18,872 bases of DNA from JBOFHT01 sp051649785 (lineage in GTDB: Archaea > Methanobacteriota > Methanobacteria > Methanobacteriales > Methanobacteriaceae), in the NCBI GenBank assembly GCA_051649785.1, contig JBOFHT010000105.1, forward strand, positions 1 to 18,872, given 5' to 3'. Below, in pieces: positions 8,752 through 17,105 of the stretch. A program made the translations under genes and the position numbers. Each line of letters opens with the position of its first letter. Position 1 is the first letter of the stretch. The notes under the pieces are model-generated. The model saw only the letters and a list, made by a program, of their open reading frames with translations, was not told the DNA's origin and ran no database searches.

Positions 8752-10644
8752 ATGCCTCCTAAAACTGATTTTTCTATTATAAAATCAACTGAGGATGTTA
8801 AAGTTCCTTCACTTCTTATTGATCAAGTTATTGGTCATGAGGAATCTGTTGAGACAATTAAAAAAGCAGCTAAACAAAGACGTAATGTTCTTTTAATTGG
8901 TGAACCTGGTGTAGGTAAATCTATGTTAGCTAAAGGAATGGCTGAAATGCTTCCTCCTGAGCTTTTAACAGATGTTCTTGTTTATCCTAATCAAGAGGAT
9001 TCTAATAATCCTCTTGTTCGAATGGTTCCTTCAGGCGAAGGTAAAAAAATTGTAATGTCCAGTAAAACTAGTTTACGTGGTTATGAAGAGAAGAAAACTC
9101 TTGTTACTATGATAGCTATTGGTATTGTATTGGCTATTGGGTTTGCTTATGGTAAGTTATTGGAATCTATTATTGCAGCTGCATTAGTCTTCTTAATTTC
9201 TATGCAAATACGTCCTAAAAACAACTCTGTTTCCCCTAAACTCTTGGTTTCTAATGGTGAGAAAAAATTTGCTCCTTTTATTGAAGCTACTGGTGCTCAC
9301 GCAGGTGCATTATTAGGTGATGTTCGTCACGACCCTTATCAATCTGGAGGTCTTGGAACTCCTGCTCACGAACGTGTTGAGCCAGGAATGATTCACAGAG
9401 CAGATAAAGGTGTTCTTTACATTGATGAAATTGGTACATTGTCAATGAAGACTCAACAAGAGCTTTTATCAGCTATGCAAGAGAAGAAATACTCGATTAC
9501 TGGTCAAAGTGAAAACAGTAGTGGGGCAATGGTACGTTCTGAAGCAGTCCCTTGTGACTTTGTATTAGTAGCTTCTGGTAATATTCAAGTTCTTGAAGGA
9601 ATGCACATAGCTATGCGTTCAAGAATCCGTGGTTATGGTTATGAAGTATTTATGAAAGATAATATGCCTGATACTGAAGAAAACCAAAACAAAATTATTC
9701 AATTTGTAGCTCAAGAAGTTAAAAAAGATGGTAGAATTCCTCATTTTTCTGTTGAAGCATTAGATGAAATTATTCTTGAAGCTAAGCGTCGTTCTGGTAA
9801 AAAAGATACTTTAACTTTAAGATTAAGAGATTTAGGTGGTCTTGTACGTGCTGCAGGTGATATAGCTAAAGAAGAAAATTCAGATATTGTTAAAGCCAAA
9901 CATGTTGTTACAGCTAAAAAATACTCAAGAACTTTAGAACAGCAAATAGCTGATAGATCTATTATTCAAAGAAAAGAATATAGTGTATTTGATCCTAAAG
10001 GTGGAAAAATTGGTTTTGTTAATGGTTTATCAGTTATTGGTGATAGAAGTGGATTAGTTTTACCAATTGCTGCTGAAGCAGTTCCTGCTCAAAGTAGAAG
10101 AGAAGGTAAAATCATTGCTACGGGTAAATTAGGGGAAATAGCTAAAGAATCTGTTCAAAACGTAAGTGCACTTATTAAAAAACACACCGGAACTGATATA
10201 TCTAAGTATGATATTCATATACAATTTTTACAAACTTATGATGGTGTAGAAGGTGACAGTGCAAGTGTTTCAATTGCAGCAGCAGTTATTTCTGCTTTAG
10301 AAAATCTTCCTATTGATCAATCAACTGCTTTAACAGGTTCTCTAAGTGTTCGTGGGGATGTTCTTCCTGTTGGTGGAGTTACAGGTAAAATAGAAGCAGC
10401 AGCTGAAGCAGGTATTACTAAAGTTCTTATTCCAGCATCTAATTTGAAAGATGTTTTAATTGAGAAAAGATATGAAGAAAAAGTTGAGATTATACCAGTT
10501 GAAACTCTTGGGGATGTTTTAGAGAATATCTTAATAAGTGGTAATAAGAAAAATAGCTTAGTTGAAAAAATGAAGAAGATTGGGGATGTTGTAGTTAATA
10601 AAGTTCCTGAAGGTACTTTAACTAGTCCTAGCAAATCTAATTAA
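8752..10644 (+). CDS. lonB: Archaeal membrane-bound Lon protease (LonB)
   Basis: An ATP-dependent serine protease for membrane and misfolded proteins, anchored on the cytoplasmic side. In order, the 630-residue protein contains the AAA+ module with Walker A GEPGVGKS (50-57), two transmembrane segments inserted in it (about 116-134 and 136-151) as is diagnostic of LonB, Walker B VLYIDE (221-226), and the protease domain with catalytic Ser503 (EGDSAS) and Lys546 (TGKIEA). The 43-residue Ser-Lys spacing is the normal one for Lon. The ATG at 8752 has GGTG five bases upstream, which is adequate. It leaves only about 18 residues before the conserved VPSLLIDQVIGH, shorter than I would expect from relatives. 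The upstream frame is open and coding-like, so the true N-terminus is uncertain. Function is secure. Confidence 0.95.
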   Translation: MPPKTDFSIIKSTEDVKVPSLLIDQVIGHEESVETIKKAAKQRRNVLLIGEPGVGKSMLAKGMAEMLPPELLTDVLVYPNQEDSNNPLVRMVPSGEGKKIVMSSKTSLRGYEEKKTLVTMIAIGIVLAIGFAYGKLLESIIAAALVFLISMQIRPKNNSVSPKLLVSNGEKKFAPFIEATGAHAGALLGDVRHDPYQSGGLGTPAHERVEPGMIHRADKGVLYIDEIGTLSMKTQQELLSAMQEKKYSITGQSENSSGAMVRSEAVPCDFVLVASGNIQVLEGMHIAMRSRIRGYGYEVFMKDNMPDTEENQNKIIQFVAQEVKKDGRIPHFSVEALDEIILEAKRRSGKKDTLTLRLRDLGGLVRAAGDIAKEENSDIVKAKHVVTAKKYSRTLEQQIADRSIIQRKEYSVFDPKGGKIGFVNGLSVIGDRSGLVLPIAAEAVPAQSRREGKIIATGKLGEIAKESVQNVSALIKKHTGTDISKYDIHIQFLQTYDGVEGDSASVSIAAAVISALENLPIDQSTALTGSLSVRGDVLPVGGVTGKIEAAAEAGITKVLIPASNLKDVLIEKRYEEKVEIIPVETLGDVLENILISGNKKNSLVEKMKKIGDVVVNKVPEGTLTSPSKSN

Positions 10645-10645
10645 A

Positions 10646-10770
10646 CTCTTCTTTTTTTATTATTTATTTTTATTGATTTTTTATATATTTTTTAAATATT
10701 ATTTATTTTATTTATTCTACTTTTTTATTTTTTTATTTTATTTTTTATATATTTTTTTAAATCTATTTTT
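10646..10770 (+). terminator. T-rich terminator region after lonB
   Basis: The 129-bp gap between the convergent lonB and prs genes is made almost only of T-runs of four to eight on the plus strand, typical for archaeal termination of the plus-strand transcript. The minus strand has no comparable T-runs behind prs. Confidence 0.45.
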
Positions 10771-10773
10771 CAA

Positions 10774-11706
10774 TTAAAGACTTTTCAAAGAGTTAGCTAT
10801 TAATTTAGCTACGGAAATACAACTTGTATCTGATATTAGTGTATCTGTACTTGCAATATTTCTAATTCCCGCTGCTGACATTTTTAGTACTGCATCCCCT
10901 ACTAGACATCCATGTACGCAACAAACATCAACAGATTTAGCACCATGTTCATTTAAAATTTGTGTTGCATTAACTATTGTTCCACCTGTTGATATAATAT
11001 CATCAATAATAACAGCTTCTTTGTTTTTAACAGCAGTTATATTGGTTTGCTTTTCTCCTATATCACACTTTGATAATTCAGATTCTGGTGGGAAATCACA
11101 TCTTATTTCAGCTATTTTAGTTTCTACTTTTTCAGGTGATAATCGTATTTTTTCCATATATGTGCATTCACAGTTTAATATGGTTGCCAATTCTTCTGCA
11201 AATCCTAATGCTCCTTTATCAGGAGCTATAATGATAGGGTCAGTTGTTATTGTAGCTATATACTCAGCTATTGGTGGCATTGCTGATACATTAACTGTAG
11301 GAATATTAAAGAAATCTGTAACACTTTCTTCATGAAGTGTAATTGATAATACTTTTGTAGCTCCTGCATTCTCAATAAGGTTAGCTACAATTTCAGCTGA
11401 AACTACTTCACCGGACTTAAATCGTTTTTCTTGTCTCCCATATCCAAATTGTGGAATAATAACAGTTATATCTTTAGCCCCTAGTTCTTTAGCAGTTTTT
11501 ATTAAAAATATTAATTCCATTATATTTTCATCTTGTGGATAACCCGTTGATTGTATAATAGCTACTTTTTCAGGGATTTCACTTTTTAATCTTATGTATT
11601 TCTCGCCATCTGGAAATTTACGAATTTCTAATGAACATAATTCCCAATTTAATTCCTTTGCTATCTTTGCTGCTAAATTTTGTGAAGCTGAACCACCAAT
11701 TATCAA
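10774..11706 (-). CDS. prs: Ribose-phosphate pyrophosphokinase (PRPP synthetase)
   Basis: This enzyme makes 5-phosphoribosyl-1-pyrophosphate from ribose 5-phosphate and ATP for nucleotide, histidine and methanopterin-type cofactor synthesis. The 310-residue protein shows FPDGEKYIRL (31-40), the flexible loop FGYGRQEKRF (87-96) and the PRPP-binding loop VIIDDIISTGGT (232-243). Between KIRLS (186-190) and that loop lies an insertion of roughly 20 residues (about 203-224) with two cysteines that I do not recall from relatives; the protein has nine cysteines in all. The start is TTG at 11704-11706, supported by a strong AGGTGG on the minus strand at 11711-11716, four bases upstream. No ATG lies close enough to compete. 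It stands between convergent lonB and divergent hypA. Confidence 0.95.
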   Translation of the reverse strand: MIIGGSASQNLAAKIAKELNWELCSLEIRKFPDGEKYIRLKSEIPEKVAIIQSTGYPQDENIMELIFLIKTAKELGAKDITVIIPQFGYGRQEKRFKSGEVVSAEIVANLIENAGATKVLSITLHEESVTDFFNIPTVNVSAMPPIAEYIATITTDPIIIAPDKGALGFAEELATILNCECTYMEKIRLSPEKVETKIAEIRCDFPPESELSKCDIGEKQTNITAVKNKEAVIIDDIISTGGTIVNATQILNEHGAKSVDVCCVHGCLVGDAVLKMSAAGIRNIASTDTLISDTSCISVAKLIANSLKSL

Positions 11707-11710
11707 TTTA

Positions 11711-11716
11711 CCACCT
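11711..11716 (-). promoter_or_regulatory. Ribosome binding site that decides the TTG start of prs
   Basis: The minus strand reads AGGTGG, then four bases, then TTG. This is among the best Shine-Dalgarno matches in the window and is the reason for accepting a TTG start. Confidence 0.7.
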
Positions 11717-12100
11717 ATTAATTTTATTATTTTGAGTTTTATAAGTTTTATTAATATAATTTTATTGATTATAACTTTTATAATTTTTTCTAGTTTTTAT
11801 AATTTTTTTGTTTTATACAATTTTTAATTATTACTTTAATATTATTTAAATTATTATATGATATTTCATAAATTTTTTTATTAAAGTAGATATTTGATAT
11901 TTTATATTAGGGTTCATTAAATATTTTATTTTTAATTTCACTAATTTCATTAATTTTAAGCAAATTATAAATATTTCTTTAAATATAAGTTAAATTATAT
12001 TATTTATAATATTTCCTAGAAATGATTTTTAAGTAGTAATAATATTATTTATTTATATTGAGGATATGGATTTTAATAATATGCCTAACATTAATTTTTA

Positions 12101-12236
12101 TAATAATTATAATAGCAACTTTATTAACTAATTTAATATAGACTTTAATAATATTAATTCTAATGTAGATTCTAATAATTATAATAGTAACTTTATTAAC
12201 TAATTTAATATAGACTTTAATAATATTAACTCTAAT
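12101..12236 (+). repeat. 72-bp tandem duplication before hypA
   Basis: The 64 bases at 12101-12164 recur at 12173-12236 with two mismatches, a period of exactly 72 bases. Each copy contains the codon series for NYNSNFIN, then TAA, then FNIDFNNIN when read in the hypA frame, so the stop codon was duplicated together with the repeat. The frame starts at ATG 12066 and reaches the hypA ATG at 12252 without a phase change. Confidence 0.85.
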
Positions 12237-12241
12237 AATGT

Positions 12242-12246
12242 AGGTG
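12242..12246 (+). promoter_or_regulatory. Ribosome binding site that decides the hypA start
   Basis: AGGTG followed by AATTA and ATG places a strong Shine-Dalgarno site five bases before 12252. It shows that hypA begins at MHELSM and not at the upstream in-frame ATG. Confidence 0.75.
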
Positions 12247-12251
12247 AATTA

Positions 12252-12626
12252 ATGCACGAATTATCAATGGCTGATGGAATTTTAAAAGCTAGTTTAAAGA
12301 CGGCAGAAGAAAATGATGCTACTGAAATACTTGAAGTAACAATTGAACTTGGAAAAATGACTTTACTTAACCCTGAGCAATTAACATTTCTTTTAAGTGT
12401 TTTATGTGAAGATACAATAGCTAAAAATGCTAAATTTAATATTGTTGAAATTCCTATTGAAATTGAATGTAAAGATTGCGATTTTACAGGTGATATAAAT
12501 TCGGATGATTTGGATCATTATATTCCTATTATTGAATGTCCTAATTGTTCAAGCAAAAGATTAAATGTTCTCAATGGTAAAGAATGTTCTGTTAAAAATG
12601 TTATTATTGAAAAACCTGATGATTAG
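12252..12626 (+). CDS. hypA: Hydrogenase nickel-incorporation protein HypA
   Basis: A nickel chaperone that works with HypB to deliver Ni to the large subunit of [NiFe]-hydrogenases, which this H2-using methanogen type depends on. The 124-residue protein begins MHELS, and the N-terminal amine and His2 form the nickel site. The zinc site is two CxxC pairs: Cys73/Cys76 (ECKDCDF) and Cys96/Cys99 (ECPNCSS). Length is normal for the family. It is followed after 162 bp by hypB in the same direction, a common archaeal pair. The spacer upstream continues its frame with an Asn-rich, stop-containing stretch. The stop codon is TAG. Confidence 0.96.
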   Translation: MHELSMADGILKASLKTAEENDATEILEVTIELGKMTLLNPEQLTFLLSVLCEDTIAKNAKFNIVEIPIEIECKDCDFTGDINSDDLDHYIPIIECPNCSSKRLNVLNGKECSVKNVIIEKPDD

Positions 12627-12673
12627 ATAGGTTAATCTATTTAATATACTTAATTTATTTAATACATAATCTT

Positions 12674-12732
12674 TATTTAATATATAATTTTAATTTAGGG
12701 TATGATTTCTATTTAAGATATAATTTTAATTT
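12674..12732 (+). repeat. 36-bp-period direct repeat in the hypA-hypB spacer
   Basis: A 23-base unit, TATTTAA followed by a TATAATTTTAATT-type tail, occurs at 12674-12696 and again at 12710-12732 with about two differences. The spacer has no gene. The hypB ribosome binding site (GGGGGA, about 12778-12783) lies just behind it. Confidence 0.6.
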
Positions 12733-12788
12733 TCTTAATTTGTTAAAATAACCGATTTATTAAATGTATAGGATGATGGGGGAATAAT

Positions 12789-13439
12789 ATGCATAAAATA
12801 GCTGAAATTGAAGTACAACATGATATAATGAAAGCTAATAAGAAGTTAGCTAAACGAAATCAAGATATTCTTGATGAAAGTAATGTATTTTCTGTAGATT
12901 TTTTAGGTGCAATTGGATCTGGTAAAACTTCTCTCATTGAAGAGCTTATTCAAAATATGGATGAAAAAATAGGTGTTATTGCAGGAGATGTTATTAGTAA
13001 ATTTGATGCGGGTAGATTTGAACAGTATAATGTTCCAGTTGTTGGTTTAAATACTGGTCGTGAATGCCATCTTGATGCTCATTTAGTAGAACATGCTTTT
13101 GGTGATATGCCAATGGATGATATTGATTATCTTTTTATTGAGAATGTAGGCAACTTAATTTGTCCAGTTGACTTTGATTTAGGTTCTCACATCAGAATTG
13201 TTGTTATTAGTGTTAGTGAAGGCGACGATACTGTTGAAAAACACCCTTTAATATTTAAAGAAGCGGATTTAGTTATTATAAATAAAATTGATATTGCTGA
13301 AGCTGTTGGGGCTAGTGACGAAAAGATGGCCACTGATGTTAAAGATCTCAATCCCGATGTTCAAGTTATTAAAACAAGTTTAAAACAAGGTAAAGGCCTT
13401 GAAGAAGTTATTAGTGCTATTAGGGATTTTAATAGTTAG
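12789..13439 (+). CDS. hypB: Hydrogenase maturation GTPase HypB
   Basis: A GTPase that drives nickel transfer together with HypA during [NiFe]-hydrogenase maturation. The 216-residue protein has Walker A GAIGSGKT (40-47). The dimer-interface metal site shows Cys93-His94 in NTGRECHLD and Cys125 in ENVGNLICPVD. The G4-type motif is NKID in LVIINKIDIAEAVG. There is no N-terminal CxxCGC or poly-His nickel-storage segment, as expected for archaeal HypB. The start follows a G-rich ribosome binding site (GGGGGA, five bases before the ATG). It ends with TAG; the next 20 codons in the same frame are also open and triplet-repeat-like, ending at another TAG. Confidence 0.96.
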   Translation: MHKIAEIEVQHDIMKANKKLAKRNQDILDESNVFSVDFLGAIGSGKTSLIEELIQNMDEKIGVIAGDVISKFDAGRFEQYNVPVVGLNTGRECHLDAHLVEHAFGDMPMDDIDYLFIENVGNLICPVDFDLGSHIRIVVISVSEGDDTVEKHPLIFKEADLVIINKIDIAEAVGASDEKMATDVKDLNPDVQVIKTSLKQGKGLEEVISAIRDFNS

Positions 13440-13550
13440 TTATTTATTATTGCTAGTAGTATTGCTATTATTATCACGATTAAATTATTATTATTTATTT
13501 AGAATGTAATTGATAATTATAATTAATCAAATTAGATTTTTACAGTATTT

Positions 13551-13585
13551 TTTGATCAAACTTTTTTTTAAAGTTTGGGGGTGAT
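13551..13585 (+). promoter_or_regulatory. Inverted repeat joined to the ribosome binding site of the DUF354 gene
   Basis: TTTGATCAAA (13551-13560) is a perfect palindrome. It overlaps CAAACTTT (13557-13564), which pairs perfectly with AAAGTTTG (13570-13577) across T5. The second arm runs directly into GGGGTGAT, the Shine-Dalgarno site. An mRNA hairpin here would sit against the ribosome binding site; as DNA it could be an operator. The T-run could also terminate the hypB transcript. Confidence 0.4.
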
Positions 13586-13589
13586 TAAT

Positions 13590-14624
13590 ATGAAGATATG
13601 GATTGATATAACAAATGCTCCGCATGTACTCTTTTTTAAAGATGTAATTAAATACTTTAAAGAAGAAGGGGATGATGTTATTGTAACAAGTCGTGATTTT
13701 GGAGATATTCATAAATTAATGGATATGTATAATATTGATTTCATATCTATTGGTAAACATGGCGTTAGTCTCGATGCTAAGCTTAAAGAAAGCACTTCCC
13801 GGATGGATGAGTTAGCTGATGTTATTATTAGTGAAAATATTGATATAGCTTTAGCTAAACACTCTATTGAATTGCCTCGTATTGCTTTTGGTTTAGGAAT
13901 ACCTAGCTTATTTGTTTTAGACAATGAACATGCTGTAGCTGCCAATAAATTAACTATTCCTTTATGTAATCGAATAATAGCTCCTAAAAGAATTGATATC
14001 TGGAAATTATTGGGTTATGGTGCTGATCCTAACAATATTGTCAGATATGATGGAACATCGGAGATTATGCACTTTAAGAACTTTAAATATAATTCTAATA
14101 TTTTCAATGACTTAGGTCTTGAATTAACTAAAGAAAAAACAATTCTTATGCGTCCTGAACCTTCGTTAGCTTCTTATTTGCAAACTGACTGTCGTGAATC
14201 GGTTCTTTCACCAATTGTAGATGTTTTAAAAGATTATGCTAATATTCTAATTTTACCTAGATTTAAAGAACAATCTAATATTTTTAATGGTATTAAAAAT
14301 GTTCATATTTTAAAACCACCTATTGATACACCTAGTTTAATTAAACGTTGTGATTTAGTTATTGGTGCAGGGGGTACAATGAATCGTGAGTCTGCAATTT
14401 TACAAACTCCAGTTGTATCATGTTATCCAGGGGATACTTTATCTGTAGATAGATATTACATTGATAAAAAGCTTATGTACCGTTTTAGAGAAGTAAATGA
14501 AGTTATAAACAAATCCCTTAGTCTACTTGTAAATCATCCTCCAGTTGATGAATTAAAAAATGATGATTTATTTTCTATTATCATTGAAAATGTTTATGAT
14601 TTAGCTAAAAACAATGCAAAATAA
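13590..14624 (+). CDS. DUF354 family protein (glycosyltransferase-like, function unknown)
   Basis: A 344-residue soluble protein of the archaeal/bacterial DUF354 family, which resembles GT-B enzymes such as UDP-GlcNAc 2-epimerase and MurG. Typical features are MKIWIDITNAPHVLFF at the N-terminus, the conserved SRDF segment, FVLDNEHAVAANKL in the middle, RPEPSLASY, and the C-terminal glycine-rich VIGAGGTMNRESAILQTP, where such enzymes bind the nucleotide-sugar phosphate. I chose ATG 13590 because GGGGTGAT ends five bases before it. A TTG at 13575 in the same frame would overlap that site. The role is unknown; sugar-nucleotide or cell-surface chemistry is an inference from the fold. It follows hypB after 150 bp and may be a separate transcript. 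Confidence 0.88.
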   Translation: MKIWIDITNAPHVLFFKDVIKYFKEEGDDVIVTSRDFGDIHKLMDMYNIDFISIGKHGVSLDAKLKESTSRMDELADVIISENIDIALAKHSIELPRIAFGLGIPSLFVLDNEHAVAANKLTIPLCNRIIAPKRIDIWKLLGYGADPNNIVRYDGTSEIMHFKNFKYNSNIFNDLGLELTKEKTILMRPEPSLASYLQTDCRESVLSPIVDVLKDYANILILPRFKEQSNIFNGIKNVHILKPPIDTPSLIKRCDLVIGAGGTMNRESAILQTPVVSCYPGDTLSVDRYYIDKKLMYRFREVNEVINKSLSLLVNHPPVDELKNDDLFSIIIENVYDLAKNNAK

Positions 14625-14683
14625 GAAGTATTAAAAACTTTGTATATATAAGAAAAAGTTATATTTATTAAAAATAAAAATAA

Positions 14684-14756
<73 letters not shown>

Positions 14757-15358
14757 TTATAAATTAATTGTATTAGTATAAACTATTTATTATTATCTAC
14801 TATTATCTAGATTATTAATTGTTATAATATTATTTTTATATTTATTTTAGGTTGAAAATTAAATAATTAATTTTCTCTATTTAAAATTAATGTTAGTTAG
14901 ATTTATATTATAAATTATTTTAGTATTTAAATTTTTTTATTAGTAGCTTTCATAAGAACAACTTTTTCGTTCATTTTTATTTTTTTAATAATAAAATTTA
15001 TTGTTGGATAATTATTTAGAAATGCATATAAATTATTCTCTTTAATTTTCACATAAATTAAAAAAGTTTTTATAGTATTTTGTATAATATTATATATATA
15101 ATAAATAATTAAGTTTTATAATGTAAGTTTAATTATATTAAAATAAATTTTAATAAAAACAGATAAAATAAATAACATATAACATTAATATATGTAATAT
15201 AATATTTAATAGCACATAATAGCTGTCATGTAACTGCATAATATTTTTTAATAACTAAATAAGTAATTCAAAGGAATATTCAATTAAAAATTTAATTAAT
15301 TAATTTAATAAATAAATTTAATAATTTCACTAAAGTTTATTTTATAGAGGTTTTCATC
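14757..15358. other. Long spacer between tRNA-Ala and the membrane protein gene
   Basis: In these 602 bases I see no gene. Present are the tRNA-Ala promoter on the minus strand, a promoter-like element at 15063-15086, a 7-bp inverted repeat ACATATA/TATATGT (15175-15181 and 15189-15195), and near the end the ribosome binding site of the next gene. The remainder is low-complexity A+T. Confidence 0.5.
15063..15086 (+). promoter_or_regulatory. TATA-like element AAAGTTTTTATAGTATT (copy 3)
   Basis: The first 17 bases are identical to 3429-3445. Here the following bases are TTGTATA instead of AAGTACAAC. It lies almost 300 bases before the membrane protein gene and could be its promoter with a long leader. 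Confidence 0.35.
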
Positions 15359-16465
15359 TTGGCTTTAATTTCACAAAATCATTTTCAGTTTATTATAGAA
15401 ATTGGTTTAATAATCTTATCAATTATGATATTTGCACTTAACTTAGCTCCAATTTCTCTTAGTATAGTTACGTTTTTAGCTCTTTTTGTTGGAGGGGCAT
15501 TAACACTACTTTTTGGTGTAGATATGTTAATGTTAATCTTCTCATTTGGGCAAAATGAGTTTACCCATCCATTTGGGCCAATTGCACTTCTTTGTGTTAT
15601 AACTTCTCTAGCGGCTTTAAAAGTAATGGAATCATCTGGTGTTAATACTGTAGGATTAAAAAAAATTGTTTATCTTCTTATTATACTTATAACTATTTTT
15701 GGTGGATTAATGCACCGTTCATTCCTTTTATTATGGTTAGTTGGATTATTTGTTGGTTATTTTATACTATCAAAATCATTCCGTGAAAAATCAGTTTTAA
15801 CTGTAAAAAAAATACTTATGTTTGTTGGTGTAGGTTTAGCTGGTTTTGGTTTGTTGGAATTAGTATCTATTATTACAAATATGTCTGTTTTCAGCCCCCT
15901 CTTACGTATTGGGCGTATTGAAACTTTTTCATACTCTAGTTTAAAAATGGTTATTAATAATACTCAACTGATTGGACATATTGAAGGAGCCTGCTTTTGG
16001 GGTAAAGAATGTTTAACATTTTCCGATGGTTATATTGGGTTGCCAATTTCATTAATTCTATTATTTGGACTCCCTTACCCTTTATTTTCAGGACTTCTTG
16101 TTTCAAAAAAGGACGTTATTGATTACATGCTTCCGGGAATATTTGGATATGCTTTTGATTTTGGTTATATAGGTTTATTAGGGTTAGGGGCATTTGTTTT
16201 AGGTACAATTTTTATTGGGTTTAAACTTTTAAGTATTTACAGAGAAAAACGTGAAAAAGGTAATAAAAAATATTTAGGTCGTGAAGTTTTACTTATTGGG
16301 TCATTAACTGCATTTATTGCTCAAGCAATGATTGGGCTATTTATTATGACTCGTGCAATTAATGGTTTAGCACTTATAACCTTTATTATATTAGGTTCTT
16401 TAGTTTTAGCAAATGCTGTTTCACTAAAAAAGGATGATATACTTTCAAGTAGAGTATTTGGTTAA
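15359..16465 (+). CDS. Conserved polytopic membrane protein, function unknown
   Basis: A 368-residue membrane protein with about ten predicted transmembrane segments (roughly 9-26, 30-52, 72-90, 104-121, 124-138, 150-172, 226-247, 262-287, 308-326, 330-350) and a short Lys/Glu-rich loop at about 290-305. Residues 173-225 form the largest loop outside the membrane and contain two cysteines (GACFWGKECLTF) that could form a disulfide or a metal site. I recognise no family. The start is TTG at 15359: AGAGG at about 15346-15350 lies eight bases upstream, and the first ATG would remove most of the first hydrophobic segment. It is 136 bp from the DUF1890 gene and on the same strand, so it may belong to the same functional group. 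Confidence 0.75.
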   Translation: MALISQNHFQFIIEIGLIILSIMIFALNLAPISLSIVTFLALFVGGALTLLFGVDMLMLIFSFGQNEFTHPFGPIALLCVITSLAALKVMESSGVNTVGLKKIVYLLIILITIFGGLMHRSFLLLWLVGLFVGYFILSKSFREKSVLTVKKILMFVGVGLAGFGLLELVSIITNMSVFSPLLRIGRIETFSYSSLKMVINNTQLIGHIEGACFWGKECLTFSDGYIGLPISLILLFGLPYPLFSGLLVSKKDVIDYMLPGIFGYAFDFGYIGLLGLGAFVLGTIFIGFKLLSIYREKREKGNKKYLGREVLLIGSLTAFIAQAMIGLFIMTRAINGLALITFIILGSLVLANAVSLKKDDILSSRVFG

Positions 16466-16601
16466 AAATATAATGTTTATTATAGTTTTGATATATACTA
16501 ATCTTTTTTAGATTATATATTAATATATTAATATTGTTTTAGTATGTACTAATGTTACATAAATTGTTTAAATTCTATTATTAAGTTTAAGGAAGTTTAA
16601 T

Positions 16602-17060
16602 ATGAAAGCACTAATACTTTTAGGATGTCCAGAATCACCTTCTCAGACTCCTTTAGCACTTTACGCATCTAATAAATTAGTTAAGCTTGGATATGATGTT
16701 ACAGTAGCAAGTAACCCTGCATCTTCAAAGCTTTTAGAAGTTTCAGATCCAGATTCTCACTATATTCAAAATAAAATTGACATTGAAAAGTGTTTGGATA
16801 ATCTAAATCTTGGAGATTACGACTTATTGTTGGGATTTGTTCATAAAGATGCAGCTGCATCATTCTTTATCACATTTTATCATATACTTCAAACTAAATC
16901 AATAGCTGTTATATTTGAAAAAGATATGGCTTTATTAGAAGAATTTGAAGCTATGGTTAGTGAAAATACTGATGCTGAAATTGTTATGGCTCGTGCTTAT
17001 CACAACCCTACTCCAATTCGTGTTCGTCTTGATAAGGCATTAAATAGTTTAGGTAATTAA
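16602..17060 (+). CDS. DUF1890 family protein (methanogen protein of unknown function)
   Basis: A 152-residue soluble protein matching the DUF1890 family of methanogens. It opens with MKALILLGCPESPSQTPLALY, a beta-strand plus glycine turn resembling a Rossmann-type nucleotide or cobamide-binding start, and continues KLGYDVTVASNPAS. The middle part has DYDLLLGFVHKDAAASF, and the end is RAYHNPTPIRVRLDKAL. Cys9 is placed in the first loop. The start has AAGGAAG about seven bases upstream. The DUF1894 gene follows after 45 bp and a MetE-like methyltransferase after that, suggesting a shared role in methyl or cobamide metabolism; that role is inference only. Confidence 0.85.
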   Translation: MKALILLGCPESPSQTPLALYASNKLVKLGYDVTVASNPASSKLLEVSDPDSHYIQNKIDIEKCLDNLNLGDYDLLLGFVHKDAAASFFITFYHILQTKSIAVIFEKDMALLEEFEAMVSENTDAEIVMARAYHNPTPIRVRLDKALNSLGN

Positions 17061-17064
17061 TAAT

Positions 17065-17088
17065 GAGTTATATTTTGAGCTATATTTC
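17065..17088 (+). repeat. 12-bp tandem repeat in the DUF1890-DUF1894 spacer
   Basis: GAGTTATATTTT (17065-17076) is followed directly by GAGCTATATTTC (17077-17088), two mismatches in 12. A further GAGG at 17095 belongs to the next ribosome binding site. Confidence 0.5.
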
Positions 17089-17105
17089 TATTTTGAGGTT
17101 TTCCA

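Larger units (their letters stand above)
11707..12251. other. Divergent spacer between prs and hypA
   Basis: The 545 bases should hold promoters for both genes; several TATA-like stretches are present and none is decisive. From 12066 the plus strand carries an Asn-rich frame with two stop codons and a 72-bp duplication, described separately. The rest is low-complexity A+T without a gene. Confidence 0.5.

Noticed and set aside
12066..12068. Upstream ATG as the hypA start
   Set aside because: Two TAA codons intervene, and HypA needs its N-terminal Met-His for nickel binding. The ATG at 12252 has its own strong ribosome binding site.
13575..13589. TTG start for the DUF354 gene
   Set aside because: The extra five residues would be encoded by the Shine-Dalgarno site itself; ATG 13590 with the correct spacing is better.
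14757..15358. Riboswitch or structured leader before the membrane protein gene
   Set aside because: I looked for G+C-containing stems or known aptamer cores and found only A+T-rich, weakly paired sequence.
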